NCBI GenBank assembly: GCA_964567085.1
Contig: CAZMKU010000038.1
Coordinates: forward strand, 1-14,365
Direction of reading: 5' to 3'
Length of the DNA: 14,365 nt
Source: SVTX01 sp964567085
GTDB lineage: Bacteria; Bacillota; Clostridia; Oscillospirales; CAG-272
Position numbers and translations under genes: made by a program. Positions 13,054 to 14,365 of this stretch are shown here, one piece after another (positions within the stretch are counted from its first letter, which is position 1; each line of letters starts with the position of its first letter). The notes beneath the pieces were generated by a model. The model was not told the DNA's origin and did no database searches. It saw only the letters and a list, made by a program, of their open reading frames with translations.

Positions 13054-13617
13054 ATGGCAATACAGGAAAAAATTTATATAGGCGATGAAAAATTTTTGCG
13101 AGAGCAGGAGCATTTTTGCCCCGAATGCGCGCAGAAGCTTTCCGTATGCAAGCTTTCCTGGACGGTTATGCCGAAGGAAAATACCTCCTTGCGCGAATAT
13201 CATCCCGAAGGATTTAAGTATATTCTTTATAAGCTCAAGTGCGTTTCCTGCGACAAGCTTTATTCCCAGCCCGAGATCAAGAGGCTTGAGAAGGCTGCTG
13301 CTGACGAGGAGGCAAGGAAGCTTGCCGAGCAGATGAAGGAGACCGACAAGCTTTGCAGGAAAACTGCGAAAAAGGTATCCAAGAAGATTTCGAAGGATAT
13401 TGAAAAGGACATATACAAGCAGATGAGGGTGAAATACGGACTCGAGACACCGAAGACGCCGAGGAAAACTCTGTCCGATGTTTTGGGCGAGATCAAGGGC
13501 GCTCTCAAGAGCGAAAAAACGCCCGAGAGTCAGCGCGAGGCTTCTGCGGAAAATCAACCGAAAGTAAAAAAGGAAAAGAAGCATATAAATATAAATCTGA
13601 GCTTTCATAAGATATAA
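13054..13617 (+). CDS. Unrecognised zinc-ribbon and coiled-coil protein
   Basis: A 187-residue protein whose family I do not recognise. The N-terminal part carries C22 and C25 (FCPEC), a further C32, and C63 and C66 (KCVSC), so a zinc ribbon of CXXC-X37-CXXC is likely. Residues about 74-125 are rich in K, E and A with heptad-like spacing and probably form a coiled coil. The C-terminal third is lysine-rich and probably disordered, ending in a short hydrophobic tail (ININLSFHKI). The high charge suggests nucleic acid or ribosome binding, but nothing proves it. I chose ATG 13054 because AGAGGTG is six bases upstream; the GTG at 13045 lies within that site. It sits 18 bases after glk and nine before pssA, so it is co-transcribed with both. 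Confidence 0.82.
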   Translation: MAIQEKIYIGDEKFLREQEHFCPECAQKLSVCKLSWTVMPKENTSLREYHPEGFKYILYKLKCVSCDKLYSQPEIKRLEKAAADEEARKLAEQMKETDKLCRKTAKKVSKKISKDIEKDIYKQMRVKYGLETPKTPRKTLSDVLGEIKGALKSEKTPESQREASAENQPKVKKEKKHININLSFHKI

Positions 13618-13626
13618 GGGAGAGAT

Positions 13627-14298
13627 ATGAAACGTAACGAGGAAAATAACATTCAAATCAAAAAGAAGGCGTTTATCGGTGTATACGACTATACGGTGAT
13701 ATTGACCTATCTTAGTCTTATTTCCGCGGTCGCGGGAATAATTTGCGCAATCGAGGGTAAGGCGACTATCGCGGTTTTGTGCGTGGCGTTCTCGGGCTTT
13801 TGCGACGCGTTTGACGGCGCGGTCGCAAGAACAAAAAAGGACAGAACCGACGACGAGAGAAATTTCGGAATTCAGCTTGATTCCATTTGCGACGTAATAA
13901 GCTTTGGCGTAACTCCTGCGGTCATTTGCTATCAGCTTGGGGTTGACGGTATAGTTGGCTTTATTTTTGTGGCTGCATACGTGCTTTGCGCGCTTATCAG
14001 GCTCGCGTTCTTTAACGTGCTTGAGATAAAGCGTCAGAAAAACGAGGGCGGCTCGAGCAAGGGCTATCGCGGTCTTCCCGTGACGTCAATATGCTTTATT
14101 TTTCCCGTGGTATATTTCTTGGGATTCTTAATTAAGAGCAATAGGGCGTTCGTTATTCTTCTTCACGTTATGCTTGCCGTGGTCGCGTTTCTTTTTATCC
14201 TTGACTTTAAGATAAAGAAGTTAAACTTCGATAAGCTCCTGCGGCTTCGCAAAAAGGAAGAAGAGCCCGAAGAGGTTCTTGAGAAAGTACATAAATAA
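13627..14298 (+). CDS. pssA: CDP-diacylglycerol-serine O-phosphatidyltransferase
   Basis: A 223-residue integral membrane CDP-alcohol phosphatidyltransferase, probably making phosphatidylserine from CDP-diacylglycerol and serine. The catalytic motif is D60-X2-D63-G64-X2-A67-R68, then G81-X3-D85-X3-D89. The gap between R68 and G81 is 12 residues, against about 8-9 in the textbook motif. QLDSICDVISFGVTPA (83-98) is typical of PssA and distinguishes it from PgsA. Hydrophobic stretches at about 24-42, 46-58, 91-105, 109-126, 151-168 and 173-192 predict about six membrane helices. The C-terminus is strongly charged (LRKKEEEPEEVLEKVHK). A ribosome site, AAGGGAG, precedes the ATG. A decarboxylase gene (psd) would be expected nearby but is not within the window. 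Confidence 0.88.
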   Translation: MKRNEENNIQIKKKAFIGVYDYTVILTYLSLISAVAGIICAIEGKATIAVLCVAFSGFCDAFDGAVARTKKDRTDDERNFGIQLDSICDVISFGVTPAVICYQLGVDGIVGFIFVAAYVLCALIRLAFFNVLEIKRQKNEGGSSKGYRGLPVTSICFIFPVVYFLGFLIKSNRAFVILLHVMLAVVAFLFILDFKIKKLNFDKLLRLRKKEEEPEEVLEKVHK

Positions 14299-14311
14299 AA
14301 GAAACGGCTCA

Positions 14312-14340
14312 TTAGCGTAGTGCCCTTAAGGACACTACGC
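14312..14340 (+). terminator. Hairpin after pssA, possible terminator
   Basis: GCGTAGTGCCC (14315-14325), loop TTAA, GGACACTACGC (14330-14340) pair at 10 of 11 positions. No T-run follows, so termination would need the next hairpin or Rho. TTAGCGTAGTGC (14312-14323) matches TTAGCGTAATGC in the 3298-3347 hairpin at 11 of 12 bases. Confidence 0.55.
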
Positions 14341-14365
14341 GTCGATATAAATCCGCTATCGCGGA
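14340..14365. repeat. Palindromic repeat cut by the window edge
   Basis: CGTCGATAT (14340-14348) is followed by ATCCGC (14351-14356), loop TATC, and GCGGA (14361-14365), which would complete the stem just outside the window. The CGTCGATAT lead plus hairpin copies the arrangement at 11304-11326. Confidence 0.6.

Overview
The window looks like a chromosomal segment from an uncultured gut-type Clostridia (Bacillota). The reasons are strong AGGAGG-like ribosome sites, textbook sigma-A promoters, the trmK-nif3 gene pair typical of Firmicutes, a standalone DUF1858 redox-disulfide protein, a cytosolic M13 peptidase and short palindromic repeats between genes. Base composition is intermediate, roughly half GC by eye. 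I cannot name the genus from sequence alone.

Layout. (A) 1-3276, plus strand: an accessory block. It holds the 3' part of a DUF5131 (Gp37/Gp68-like) protein with a cysteine-rich tail, an iron-sulfur-flavoprotein-type NAD(P)H/FMN reductase, an AttH/CrtC-like lipocalin-fold protein, and a DAPG/phloretin-hydrolase-family (PhlG) metalloenzyme. The last three look like a small cassette acting on a hydrophobic or aromatic compound. A 23-bp-stem hairpin (3298-3360) closes it and serves as a shared, probably bidirectional terminator with the converging prfB. (B) 3359-4468, minus strand: prfB (RF2) in one uninterrupted frame, without the usual programmed frameshift. Two good promoters stand back to back in 4513-4621, one for prfB and one perfect consensus for the DUF1858 gene. 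(C) 4947-8479, plus strand: a tight housekeeping operon of trmK, nif3-like, a variant metallophosphoesterase and rlmD, with gaps of 1, 15 and 1 bases. (D) 8447-9097: the oddest part. The 3' end of rlmD is repeated as a perfect 17-bp inverted copy. It is followed by about 240 bases of GTGAAGTT/AACTTCAC octamers separated by small, mutually different hairpins, leading straight into a four-helix-bundle (S23/IVP-like) gene whose first codons continue the octamer-plus-hairpin pattern. This is my best candidate for an undescribed element. (E) 9112-11999: a small two-helix membrane protein, a 632-residue M13 metallopeptidase and a HAD phosphatase, with palindromic repeats between the last two. (F) 12002-14298: a perfect consensus promoter drives a ROK glucokinase, an unrecognised zinc-ribbon/coiled-coil protein and a CDP-diacylglycerol-serine phosphatidyltransferase. 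The window ends inside another palindromic repeat cluster.

Taken together: sections B, C, E and F are ordinary core functions (translation termination, tRNA/rRNA methylation, proteolysis, sugar phosphorylation, phospholipid synthesis). Section A is a metabolic accessory cassette. Section D is a repeat element with a linked protein, lodged exactly at a gene end.
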